64,000 nt of DNA from Aquila chrysaetos chrysaetos (lineage: Eukaryota > Chordata > Aves > Accipitriformes > Accipitridae), in the NCBI RefSeq assembly GCF_900496995.4, contig NC_044016.1:21494932-21558931 (forward strand), read 5' to 3'. Every line of letters begins with the position of its first letter. Position 1 is the first letter of the stretch. Both the position numbers and the translations under genes were made by a program. Below the pieces are notes generated by a model, which was given only the letters and a program-made list of their open reading frames with translations, had not been told where the DNA came from and did no database searches. Positions 22,101-29,640 of the stretch are shown here, piece after piece.

Positions 22101-24059
22101 CCCCAATGCCCCTGCATTGCTCATTTCCCCAGTCAGGCCAAGAAAGGAGGAGCAGAGGAGCCACAGGGACACAGCTGCTTATCTAACACTATCCAGGACC
22201 ACTTATCTAAACCAGATTTCCTGTTTCAGTGCTAGAAGTAAACAACTCTTACTCTCTCCACTGTCATGCAGAGTGCTCAAGAGAAGCTTACGTGAATCTG
22301 TATCGCCAAAGGAGCCGAAGAGGCTGGAGTTCAGTCCCATCCAAGCCTTTGGGCGCAATAAGCTCGTGGAGCTGATCAAGGAGAACCACCTACCACAGTC
22401 AGCCTTCAGAAGCCACACTTTGCCTCCAGCACACAACAAAGCGCCAAGGGCACAGCAAACCACCCCTGGAGAGAGGCGGACTACCTGCACAACCCCTCTA
22501 GCTTAATCAAGGAGAGTTCCTTGTTTGGGACTGGAAGAAAATAATCTTTGTCCTACCTTCTGCTGACAGCAAAAATGAGAATAGCATCATACTGCTGCAG
22601 AGCTGCCATTCCCAGTGGGCCCCGTCTTTGCCAACAGACACCATAGCCCACAAAAGCATTGGGCAGGAAAGATCCATACCCAGACCGACTCATCAGTACT
22701 TGGGATGTGAGCTAAACTCGTGTTAGCACAGCAGTACTGCACCTGGAAACACAGCCTACCACTTTCAAGTGCTCTTAATGAGAACTGCATCCAGTAGAGC
22801 CACAAAGACACCTTCAGAGCTTAACAAAGCCTTCACTGTGGCAGCCCTCACCCTTGCTGTGACCTCTTTTCCTCTCTTGACCCTCCATCTGCTGTTCCTC
22901 TGTAAGGAGCCCTGCACACCTCTGTCACTATAGGGACCAAAAGTGATATGGAGCCAGCCGGGACCACTCCCTGTGTTGGGAGAAGGATGCTGTAACAAAA
23001 AAGCTGGTAAGTGGGGATTTTTCCTGTGCCTGGAGCTCAGGGGATACAACTGGCATGCTTGCATCTCCTCCCTAGCTGCCTCTGGCACACAGAAGGGGAT
23101 TTATCCCTTCTGCCCCGCAGCAAAGAAGGGTACCACTCATGTCTTGTTCTCCTGTCCCTCTCCTACACTTACCTGTCAGCATCAGTCACCAGGGCCAGGC
23201 GTCCGTAGTCCCAAGCAACTTTACGCAAAATTGAAAAGACAAACAACAGTGCCTGGAAGAGAGCAAAGGAGCAGCTGTGAGATGAGGCATTGTCCAGCTC
23301 TGTCCTTGCCCTCTGCGTGCAGAGCCACAGGAACAGGGAGGGTAGGAGGGGACAGGACTGCTCAGCTAATGGCACATTGAGGCCACGGGACAGCACAAGT
23401 TCTCTAGGGCTGTTAAAATCAGACTATCTGGATGGCTGTGGGAGGCAGAGGTCCAGGATGCAACACACAGTAGCTAAGTTAACTACAAGATCAAAAGGCC
23501 CTCAGGTCCCAAGGAGGTGAGATTACGGCTACAGCATCTGTGGTCCTGCAGTTCCTAAGGAGGAACAAGCAATGCCTTTGGGTGGGTAAAGCTGCAGGGA
23601 CTTGGCACCGTAAGTGGGAGTTTTGGGATGCAGAATGGACCTAACCTGACCCATGTCCTTAGGAAAATTTGCAACACCCTTCCATGGGCTCAGTGCAGTG
23701 GTATTGGAATTAAGTCAATAGTGGCTAAGGGACACGATCAGGACCATAAAGTCAGCCAGCAGCAAAGTCTGGGATGGCATTTAACTCCAACTCCAAGCCC
23801 TTAACTCCAACCACCCAACCACAGTCCTCCATTCATGGCTAATTAGGGGAGAAGGTGCTGAACCAACAGTAGGTAGACTTACGAGAAAGCACATAAAGTC
23901 GAGGGCTAGGACAGTGGGCACGCCACCAAAGGGCAGCCCCTGCAGCACAGTGCTGCGAATGCGGGCACTGTAGCAGTAGTCCTTGGTGCTGTTGTTGCAT
24001 GTGGAGGCTTTGCAGGAGGCCCCTGCTGAGCCCAGGGTGGCGATCACGTAGGGAAGCAT
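6987..24059 (-). CDS. TMEM63B: TMEM63B (CSC1-like protein 2), complete coding region in 23 coding exons
   Basis: Product is an OSCA/TMEM63-family cation channel of the plasma membrane, known to respond to membrane stretch and hypo-osmotic stress. Twenty-three exons with GT-AG borders join in frame to 829 codons; human is 832. Order in the protein: extracellular N-terminus with sequons at N22/N23; TM0 about 49-71; basic cytosolic stretch 80-142 with the optional exon 4 segment; TM1 163-183; TM2 210-229; cytosolic PHM7-type domain about 244-430 with two cysteine clusters; TM3 437-458; the rest of the RSN1_7TM pore region to about 735 (TM6 near 574-600); acidic C-tail ending in EIHQ. The start is the MLPY methionine, aligned to human MLPF, with G at -3. 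The paralogues TMEM63A and TMEM63C were considered, but residue-level identity across every exon favours TMEM63B. Head-to-head linkage with MRPL14 matches human 6p21.1. Family role and synteny are established knowledge; the gene model is read from the sequence. Confidence 0.96.
8244..8324 (-). CDS. TMEM63B: TMEM63B exon 23
   Basis: Eighty-one nt encode residues 749-775 ([17 protein letters not shown] and onward to PKSA), the variable cytosolic tail; less conserved than the channel core. Both ends are phase 0, so skipping would preserve frame. Acceptor CTCCAG, donor GTGAGT. Confidence 0.95.
8559..8674 (-). CDS. TMEM63B: TMEM63B exon 22
   Basis: One hundred sixteen nt encode residues 710-748: the last TM segment ([20 protein letters not shown]) and the start of the cytosolic tail ([12 protein letters not shown]). 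Acceptor CCCCAG, donor AAG/GTGAGG, phase 0 end. Confidence 0.96.
8815..8982 (-). CDS. TMEM63B: TMEM63B exon 21
   Basis: One hundred sixty-eight nt encode residues 654-710: [20 protein letters not shown], a loop, then a TM segment [19 protein letters not shown]. Identical to human. Acceptor TCCCAG, donor CAG/GTGAGC. Confidence 0.96.
9140..9245 (-). CDS. TMEM63B: TMEM63B exon 20, carries the Q/R site
   Basis: One hundred six nt encode residues 619-654 ([17 protein letters not shown] and the next TM segment). Q625 at 9225-9227 is encoded CAG and corresponds to human Q619, the site reported to be recoded to R by RNA editing. Acceptor GGCAG, donor GTAAGT. Confidence 0.96.
9399..9561 (-). CDS. TMEM63B: TMEM63B exon 19
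   Basis: One hundred sixty-three nt encode residues 564-618: the [18 protein letters not shown] segment, TM6 and the basic intracellular end [16 protein letters not shown]6, with the glycine/small-residue and DLLRIPGLL motifs, forms the gate region in family structures. Acceptor CCTCAG, donor GTATGT, phase 0 end. Confidence 0.96.
9702..9767 (-). CDS. TMEM63B: TMEM63B exon 18
   Basis: Sixty-six nt encode residues 542-564 ([19 protein letters not shown] and onward); two conservative changes from human (V for L and V for I). Extracellular loop after TM5. Acceptor CCACAG, donor GTAAGT. Confidence 0.96.
9768..11143 (-). other. TMEM63B: TMEM63B intron 17
   Basis: 1.4 kb between exons 17 and 18. 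No repeat family or RNA gene recognised. Confidence 0.8.
11144..11230 (-). CDS. TMEM63B: TMEM63B exon 17
   Basis: Eighty-seven nt encode residues 513-542 ([14 protein letters not shown] and TM5 [14 protein letters not shown]). Identical to human. Acceptor CCTCAG, donor CAG/GTAGGG. Confidence 0.96.
11231..12036 (-). other. TMEM63B: TMEM63B intron 16
   Basis: 0.8 kb. Nothing recognisable inside. Confidence 0.8.
12037..12143 (-). CDS. TMEM63B: TMEM63B exon 16
   Basis: One hundred seven nt encode residues 478-513, including TM4 ([20 protein letters not shown]) and [10 protein letters not shown]. Identical to human. TM4 lines the pore in the family. Acceptor TTGCAG, donor CAG/GTAAGG. Confidence 0.96.
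12412..12565 (-). CDS. TMEM63B: TMEM63B exon 15
   Basis: One hundred fifty-four nt encode residues 426-477: [13 protein letters not shown] and TM3 ([20 protein letters not shown]), then the extracellular start with a possible sequon at N468 (NVT). Acceptor TCCCAG, donor GTAAGG, phase 0 end. Confidence 0.96.
12842..12979 (-). CDS. TMEM63B: TMEM63B exon 14
   Basis: One hundred thirty-eight nt encode residues 380-426, with a second cysteine cluster (C388, C390, C393, C395, C404 in [12 protein letters not shown] and after) and the [16 protein letters not shown] motif closing the cytosolic domain before TM3. Acceptor TCTAG, donor CTG/GTGAGC. Confidence 0.96.
13129..13262 (-). CDS. TMEM63B: TMEM63B exon 13
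   Basis: One hundred thirty-four nt encode residues 336-380: a long charged helix ([20 protein letters not shown]) followed by the conserved [12 protein letters not shown] strand of the RRM-like fold. Acceptor GCCCAG, donor GTGAGT. Confidence 0.96.
13353..13476 (-). CDS. TMEM63B: TMEM63B exon 12
   Basis: One hundred twenty-four nt encode residues 294-335, including a cysteine cluster (C322, C326, C327, C328, C333) in the [14 protein letters not shown] region of the cytosolic domain. In OSCA/TMEM63 structures this intracellular region contains a segment that contacts the membrane; lipid modification of the cysteines is inference only. Acceptor TTTCAG, donor GAG/GTGGGG. Confidence 0.95.
13607..13687 (-). 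CDS. TMEM63B: TMEM63B exon 11
   Basis: Eighty-one nt encode residues 267-294 of the cytosolic domain, ending [11 protein letters not shown]. Two substitutions from human (A for P, D for N). Acceptor CTGCAG, donor GTAACC. Confidence 0.95.
13688..14509 (-). other. TMEM63B: TMEM63B intron 10
   Basis: 0.8 kb with an AT-rich stretch around 14090-14130 including a run of A residues. No gene recognised. Confidence 0.8.
14510..14580 (-). CDS. TMEM63B: TMEM63B exon 10
   Basis: Seventy-one nt encode residues 244-267 ([18 protein letters not shown] and onward), the first strand and helix of the cytosolic RRM-like PHM7 domain. Differs from human by P for S. Acceptor TTCCAG, donor GTAAGT. Confidence 0.96.
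14581..15103 (-). other. TMEM63B: TMEM63B intron 9
   Basis: 0.5 kb, nothing recognisable. Confidence 0.8.
15104..15212 (-). CDS. TMEM63B: TMEM63B exon 9
   Basis: One hundred nine nt encode residues 207-243: TM2 ([18 protein letters not shown]) and the basic cytosolic segment [16 protein letters not shown] leading into the cytosolic domain. Acceptor GACAG, donor GTGAGC, phase 0 end. Confidence 0.96.
15502..15553 (-). CDS. TMEM63B: TMEM63B exon 8
   Basis: Fifty-two nt encode residues 190-207 ([18 protein letters not shown]), the extracellular TM1-TM2 loop; one change (N for K) from human. Acceptor CCCTAG, donor GTATGT. Confidence 0.95.
15824..15966 (-). CDS. TMEM63B: TMEM63B exon 7
   Basis: One hundred forty-three nt encode residues 142-190, with [16 protein letters not shown] followed by TM1 ([20 protein letters not shown]). 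N183 in NFS is a possible extracellular glycosylation site after TM1. Nearly identical to human. Acceptor GGCAG, donor CTAG/GTGAGA. Confidence 0.96.
15967..16746 (-). other. TMEM63B: TMEM63B intron 6
   Basis: 0.8 kb. Contains a MIR-like SINE fragment near 16478-16590, listed separately. Confidence 0.8.
16478..16590 (+). mobile_element. MIR-like SINE fragment
   Basis: Reads in order GGGAGACCTGGGCTGGGT, a C/T-rich gap with CTCTGTCAGAGACTCACTG, TGTGTGACCTTAG, then CTCCTCATCT, matching the core and right part of the MIR/CORE-SINE consensus (tgtgtgaccttgg... and cctcatctg). Matched from memory. Confidence 0.6.
16747..16784 (-). CDS. TMEM63B: TMEM63B exon 6
   Basis: This short 38-nt exon encodes residues 130-142 ([13 protein letters not shown]), identical to human. 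It is a cytosolic amphipathic segment just before the TM1 region. Acceptor CCACAG, donor GTAAGT; it ends two bases into codon 142. Confidence 0.95.
16785..17571 (-). other. TMEM63B: TMEM63B intron 5
   Basis: 0.8 kb between exons 5 and 6, nothing recognisable. Confidence 0.8.
17572..17662 (-). CDS. TMEM63B: TMEM63B exon 5
   Basis: Ninety-one nt: the last base of codon 99, then residues 100-129 ending [11 protein letters not shown], in the cytosolic linker between TM0 and TM1. The serine-rich run (SVSSS) is conserved with human and is a plausible phosphorylation region. Acceptor TTTTAG, donor GTGAGT, phase 0 end. Confidence 0.95.
17663..21296 (-). other. TMEM63B: TMEM63B intron 4, downstream of the cassette exon
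   Basis: 3.6 kb. Its first 75 bases on the sense strand are strongly pyrimidine-rich (listed separately). No repeat or nested gene recognised in the rest. Confidence 0.8.
21222..21276 (-). promoter_or_regulatory. pyrimidine-rich intronic tract after exon 4, ending in a pseudo acceptor
   Basis: Starting about 20 nt after the exon 4 donor, the sense strand is mostly C/T with TTTCTTCTCTCTTTCTTG and CACTCTCTCTTTCTCC blocks, typical PTBP1-type UCUU and CUCUCU motifs. It ends in CTCTTACAG at 21222, which is a good acceptor by itself. A role in exon 4 repression is inferred. Confidence 0.55.
21297..21335 (-). CDS. TMEM63B: TMEM63B exon 4, 39-nt alternative cassette
   Basis: Exactly 39 nt lie between an acceptor (TGCCCCCAG) and a weaker donor (GTATGT). 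Read in phase with exon 3 it gives twelve strongly charged residues ([12 protein letters not shown]) plus two bases of Y99. The human alternative exon 4 segment (LRRQERDRVEQEY) has the same length, phase and charge pattern. Skipping keeps the frame and gives 816 residues. In mammals this exon is known to be alternatively spliced and to affect channel behaviour; use in this species is inferred. A pyrimidine-rich tract follows in the downstream intron. Confidence 0.9.
21336..23172 (-). other. TMEM63B: TMEM63B intron 3, upstream of the cassette exon
   Basis: 1.8 kb, no repeat or nested gene recognised. Confidence 0.8.
23173..23252 (-). CDS. TMEM63B: TMEM63B exon 3
   Basis: Eighty nt encode residues 60-86: the end of TM0 ([11 protein letters not shown]) and the conserved [15 protein letters not shown]. 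The acceptor is TTCCAG and the donor is CAG/GTAAGT. It ends two bases into codon 86 (AG), so it can join exon 4 (AGG, Arg) or exon 5 directly (AGC, Ser) without losing frame. Confidence 0.96.
23253..23882 (-). other. TMEM63B: TMEM63B intron 2
   Basis: 0.6 kb, nothing recognisable. Confidence 0.8.
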
Positions 24060-24081
24060 CTCTACAGCTTCATCGTCTTCC
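23883..24081 (-). CDS. TMEM63B: TMEM63B exon 2 (first coding exon)
   Basis: The acceptor is CAG at 24084-24082 and the donor GTAAGT follows 23883. It carries 22 nt of 5' UTR, then residues 1-59: the extracellular N-terminus and the first half of TM0 ([10 protein letters not shown]). The segment after residue 26 ([16 protein letters not shown]) is nearly identical to human. Before it is a lineage-specific six-residue-longer stretch with C16 and C21. V50 corresponds to human V44. It ends in phase 0. Confidence 0.96.
24062..24073 (-). other. three-codon upstream ORF in the TMEM63B 5' UTR
   Basis: In exon 2, the minus strand from 24073 reads ATG AAG CTG TAG (M-K-L-stop), with A at -3. Its stop ends two bases before the main ATG at 24059. 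Every transcript that includes exon 2 carries it. Role in translation is inferred. Confidence 0.8.
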
Positions 24082-26149
24082 CTGGGGAAAGGAGAGAAAG
24101 GCCTGGTTAGACACACACCAGCTGGATGACAGTGTAGCCCTGTTGAAGTTAGGGGTCAACCTTGCCTGCTGGCTCAGGCTCCTCTATGCTACAGGATTTC
24201 CCTGGGAACCAGTGTCCAGGGACAAGGTCATCTGGAGAAGCCTGCTGAGTTTGAGGGGTGCTGGAAGAGTCTGGATGCTTCAGCAGCTGTGGTCCCACCA
24301 CACACAGTCCCAGAGCTCCCTTCCTTGTTCCCCCACTCTCACGCCACTTAGGTGCACCTCCTTCTCAAGGACTACTCCTCTTCCTGAGGACGCAGTGTCT
24401 CAGCCCCTTCCCCTCAGCAGGGAGAATGTTTAGGCACAGGAAAAAATGAAAGGGTTGGGTGGTGGGGGCATGAAGTCACGTCTGGATGATGGAAGCAAAC
24501 TGCTATGGGACAGTTGCTGCATCATGATCCCACAGTTTCCTTTGCCTGGCTGCGTGCCATTAGCTTTATTAGGCTGAATCACCACCCTCTGCTCACTGCA
24601 GGCCTCAGCCCCCAGGGCACCCATCAGGGGCCAGTTACACCCCCTGCTTGTTTTCCTGCCTTCCTCTGACTTGGATGCATTTAGATGCAACCACACAGAG
24701 GGCAGAGAAGAGGTTTAAGCTCTACTATTTAGCTGGTCAAATATTTTATTTATTTCAGTGCCCTCCACAAATTGCTACAAGACCTGCAGCTGGGCTTGGG
24801 TCAGCATCACTGTTTGGACATGGGGAGAACTTCCTCTTGTGCAGAGCAGCTCCATGGGAAACAGAGAAGACTATGCTAGCAATGGATAAATGCAAATTGA
24901 GCATCACCGGGATGGTCTAGAAATGACAAATCGACAGCAGAAACACAACCACATTGTGGAACAGGGAAGAAAAAACCCCCATCAGCTGCAGAAGGAAGCA
25001 GCGATAACAGATGGGAAGATCTACTCAGGCTGCCGATCCCTGAACCACTCCTTTTACACAGCACCCACCAACCACCCCAAATCCTTCACTACTACCATGT
25101 ACCATGCAGAAAGGCTGGCTAGCACAGCATCACTTCTGGGCAATGCTCAGGGGCTGCTTACCCAAGCCCAGAAATGCCATCCTGGTGGCCTGGGTAAAAG
25201 AGCTGTCACTTACCCAGAGTATGAGAAAGCCACCACCACTTCCCTGCACTGGTTTCAGCCTCTTGTCCCAGAGATGTCCCTTGCCACCAGCCCTGCCCTT
25301 CCAGCTCCACATTGGATGGTGACATTAGCAGAGAGGGCGCAGGGCTCTTCCCACCAGCTCATGGGTATATCCTGGCAATCTCCCGCCTAGCTGCAGAGAT
25401 TTATCAGCATCACAGCACACTGCTGGCTGGATAATGACCACCAAACTGTTTGCTGTGGTGTCCTACAGAGCTCAGCTTCAATGTGATCCCTCCCAGCTCA
25501 GCTGGTACAGATGCACAGCTGCAAACCAGCTGAAGCACCAATGACAAAGGGCACCGCAACAAGCAAAAGCCCAGCTGGGTACAGGCATTGAGGGGGGTCA
25601 GCCAAATTGGAAAAGCCACCAAGCAGTCTATTAAGAGATATTTACAGGTACAGAGCTAGAGCAGGGCTGCCAGGAGCAGAAAAAGAGAGTAGAAAAGCAG
25701 GAGAAGAAAGCCAAGCCATGAGATTACAGTTGGGAACCAACTGGGGAGCCAGGCAGGATAATTCACCCTGGCTGAATTAACAGGAGACTGGGAAGCTCCA
25801 GGGGAGGGATGGGAAGAAACGATGGGATGAGACTCACCAATGTAAAGTCACACGCTTTGGAGTGTGAATGGTTATACCCCTCTGTTTTCACTTCCAAAGT
25901 GCCAGACTAGATGGACTCATTGCAAAGAGAAATACCTCTCATTCCTCATTTTGGGAATCTTGTAAATGGTATCTTGCAGCAACCAGTTCCAGATGTTGAG
26001 TAAAAGACTGTGATCCCACTGCAACTCCACAGCATTCGGTTCTCCTTACATAGTGGCAAAGAATAAAAAGCCTTTGCTTTTTCTAGATCTGCTAAGCTCA
26101 CTACTATTAAGTGCCCCCTCCTTCCCATGACACAGGGTGTCTTCCAGCT

Positions 26150-26954
26150 CTAACCACTCTCACCGCACATCCCCAGTATATCCTCTTTTGACCCTATGGA
26201 AAGGTGACCAGAACCGCATACCATATCCTGGATAGGGAAATGACCTTGACTGCCAGAACAGCATCCTGACGCTCTCAGCATCTCTTCTTATGCTACTCCT
26301 TGTGTGGCTGAGCATGATTTACTTGTCTGATGGCATCTTTGTGTATTGAGGAAAAGTATCTCTGTAGCTCGCCCACAATGCTGCTGCCCTGAGTAGCCAC
26401 AGTAATTTAGAAGCCAGCCATGTCCCAGAACAAATCATTCCTTCCAATACACCCAGCTGCACGCTTCTCAGTACCCACTTTCTCATTGCCTCACACCACT
26501 TCACGCAGTGTCGCTCTGGAGTCATTTCATCTTGACAAATCTGAATGACTCCAGGGTTTCTGCAGATTTTTGGTAACTTGCTACATATCATCTTTTCTGG
26601 GTCATTAATAGTGAAGGACCTCATCCCTCTGCTTGTGTCACACTGAAATTGCTCATTCGCTCCTATGCTTTGTTTGTGGACCCTCAGCCATTTTCTGATC
26701 CAGGATTCTACATCTCTTCCACTGGACAGTTTTCTTAACAGTCTTTTGTGAGGAATTTCAGAGGTTTTCTGAACATCCAAGCAAGTTACACAAGCTGACC
26801 GAATATTATATATTATTTTACCAAAGTACTGAAAGACTTGCAACAGATAAGGGAAGTATGCTTTTTCCTCTGCAGAGACCAAACTGTTTACCTCATTGCC
26901 GCATGTTTTATAGCTCCATTTTCTGGTCAACTTTCTAACAGAAACGATGCTCAT
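26150..26954 (-). pseudogene. decayed CR1/L2-type LINE reverse-transcriptase fragment
   Basis: An uninterrupted minus-strand frame (26954-26319) contains CLDVQKTSEIPHKRLLRKL followed by WIRKWLR-HKQ. This is a degraded version of the LINE RT signature YLDFxKAFDKVPHxRLLxKL ... WIxxWL. The catalytic-motif residues are changed, so it is a fossil. The adjacent part (26155-26340) resembles the 5'-flanking portion of the same LINE class in reverse orientation. Family assignment is from memory of consensus sequences. Confidence 0.6.
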
Positions 26955-29479
26955 ATGCTCACATTGCCCACAGCCCTATCATAATCATTATTTATACAAA
27001 CCATTACGTGTTCAAGACAAACTTCACAAGCCTATGGGTAATTTAAGCCACATTTCACAGAGACAGGTCCCAGAGATGTATTTTTTTTCTGAAGCCTAGA
27101 AGATGGACTGGAAGGGACTGGAGATAAACCTTCCTAGCCTCTCCAGTAACCCAACCAGAACACCCACTAATAGAAAAGCTGTGGCATATACCCAAGGCTT
27201 ACACTGCCTCTTCATCAGCCCAGCGAGGCAGCACAGTGGCAGTCAGCACCATCCTTAGGTAGGCAACATCCCACCTGGCAAGCACAAGAAGGGGCTCCCC
27301 ATGGAGAAAGAGGTGCTTCAGGTGTGTGGGAAGGCTCAGAAAGCTTGCAGGGATGTCTGGAGCACTTCTGCCCTTCCAGCTTCCCCAGCTGCAGGCACAC
27401 CCAGCAGCAACCTACCACATCACTTCAGGTCAGACCCACCAAGGTGCCCAGCTTCTTCTGGGGTTACAACATGAATTAGGTAACTAAAAAAAAGCTTGGT
27501 GGCCATCTCTGCAGGCTCAATCGCTAGTGCCTACCTAGTATCCTTCATCCAAAGACCCTTCCCAGGAGCTCATCAGCTGAGCAGGAGGCTGGCTGGTCTT
27601 GCCAGGCACAACGCAACTTGTGGGCCTGGCAATACCTCTGTTCTCATGCTTGGTTTGCGCCTTGGTCTCAGACAGCTGCTCCAGGGGACCCTCTGTCCCC
27701 ACCCTCAACCAGACAGGGCACGCTGCAACGTGTCCTGTGCTGCAAGGTGCAGAGCTGGTCCTGGAAGCAGCTGACATTGGGTGCACTGTTTTAAGCAAAG
27801 CACGGATGGGCAGGAAAGGTGGCGCTCGCAGCAAGCACAGTCTTATGGCGCAGCAGCATACTTCCCAATTACAAAAGGAAATCCCCTCCAGCAGTGCGGG
27901 AGGGAGAAGGGGACTTGTCCAGCAATGATTGCCCCCCTCCCCAAATACACACCTGATGCCGTGCCCCCACCCAAGGCAGATATGGTTTGGCAAAGCTTTC
28001 TGTTCAGATCCCACTGCCTCCCTCTGGGGAAGGACCCTGCATGCCTCCTTACACCTATGTTGCCACTGCAGGTAAGAGAGCCCCTGTGACCACACAGGCT
28101 ATGCCGTGTCAGGACATGGTTAAAGGTGCCTTTCCTGGTCCCTCCTTCCCCTCGAGGGCTGTAGGACAGGACGAGCTTGGCTCTGCCTGGGCTGAGATGC
28201 TAACATCAGCATGAGCTCCTGCGCATCAATAGAGCCAAGGCACAGGGAGTTGGTGGGAAGCTGTTGCGAGGGCTGGGAATCAGCCTGAGGTGCCCAAGCC
28301 CTTTCCTGACTGTGAGCACGGCTCCCCACCACAGCACACAGCAGGGTCAAAGAGGCAGTAAGAGCAGGACATCAAACCAGGTCCCATGCAAGCCCTGAAG
28401 CCTTCCCCTCCTGCACTCTGCACATTTATTGCTGACTTCCTCAAAACAACAAGGACAGCACAGAAAGACTTGCCAAAAGGCATTTTCAGCTCTTATTCAG
28501 CAATATGGGAATCCAACACCTTTTCTATGAGCAGCAGGAAGGGGGGAGGGAGGAACGGCAGTCCCCCTGCTTCCCCCATCCCCACAGAAGCCTGCTCCCT
28601 GCTCTGCACCACAGCCTCTACATCCCCAGCAGGACCAGCGTGTCCACACTGCCCCATGTTTCTACCCCCATGTGTCAGGAGCAGAGGCATCCCACTTGCT
28701 AGCTGAAGTCCCTAAAGCACATCCCACCAGGTGCTGCAGTGCACACAGCCTCCAGCCCAGCTCCCGCCTGCTAAGCCCTGTGCACACAGTCCTGGGAACT
28801 GCTGCTCTCGAGGGCTTGGCAGGCGCTCTCTTCCTCCTCCTCGCCTTTGTCTGTGGCCTGTAGGTCAGCACAAGCTCACTGGGTTTTCCTCTTGGATGAG
28901 CACCCAGGTAGGAGCCAAGCAAGCCTCCAAGCTCCTGTCCGTCCATTGGAAAGGGAAAGAAGGGAAGAAGGCGGCATAAGGCTGGGAAGGCCATGATGAC
29001 ATGCCTTGGCCCTTCCACAGCTGTGTCTCAGCCTGCAGAGTGCATGCATCAGGATGCTCATGGAGTCATCCCACAGTCTGGGCAGGGGGCGACACCTGGC
29101 AGAGGCCTGAGGGGCTCTTGCAGGGCAGGGGACCAGGAGGTGCCCATTGAGGAAGCTGCCTGCCCCACGCTGAACTCTGTTGTGGCACTGTGTGGCTGGG
29201 GCACACAATAAAAAAACAGCACTGCAGGCCCTCCCAAATGGAGCATTTCCCATTCTCCTCACCAGCTCACCCTGGAGTCTCTGCCCCTCAGGCCCAGTGC
29301 TCACATACTCTGCCGAACCCCTGGCACCAGGAGGAAAGAAAAAAAGAGAAAGTGCTCTGCTGGTACTTGGGCAGGAGTGATGTAGGAGCTGGCTGGCCGG
29401 CTTACAGGCAGACGGATGCGCCGACACGGGCAAGTGTCTAACTGTGTTCTTCCAGCCACACCACTGATGTCAGCCAGAC

Positions 29480-29640
29480 ATAAGGAGGAGGCCTGAGAAG
29501 CGCCTGCAGAAAAATATAAATCCATAAAGCATATGCCTGCGCTTGCAGCCAGAACAATGTAAGCACACAAGCTATGTTTATTTGTTTTCTCACCGGTAAG
29601 TGTTAATAACCCCACCTGTAATTAGAACAGCGAGACTGTG
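29480..29640. promoter_or_regulatory. AT-rich candidate regulatory island in intron 1
   Basis: Within GC-rich surroundings, contains CATATG, AACAATG (SOX-like), TGTTTATTTG (FOX-like), GTTAATAA and TAATTAG motifs within 130 bp. Enhancer role is inference. Confidence 0.25.

Noticed and set aside
25840..25930. AGACTAGATGG phrase resembling a CR1 tail
   Set aside because: Only a short match; neighbouring sequence does not follow the CR1 consensus.
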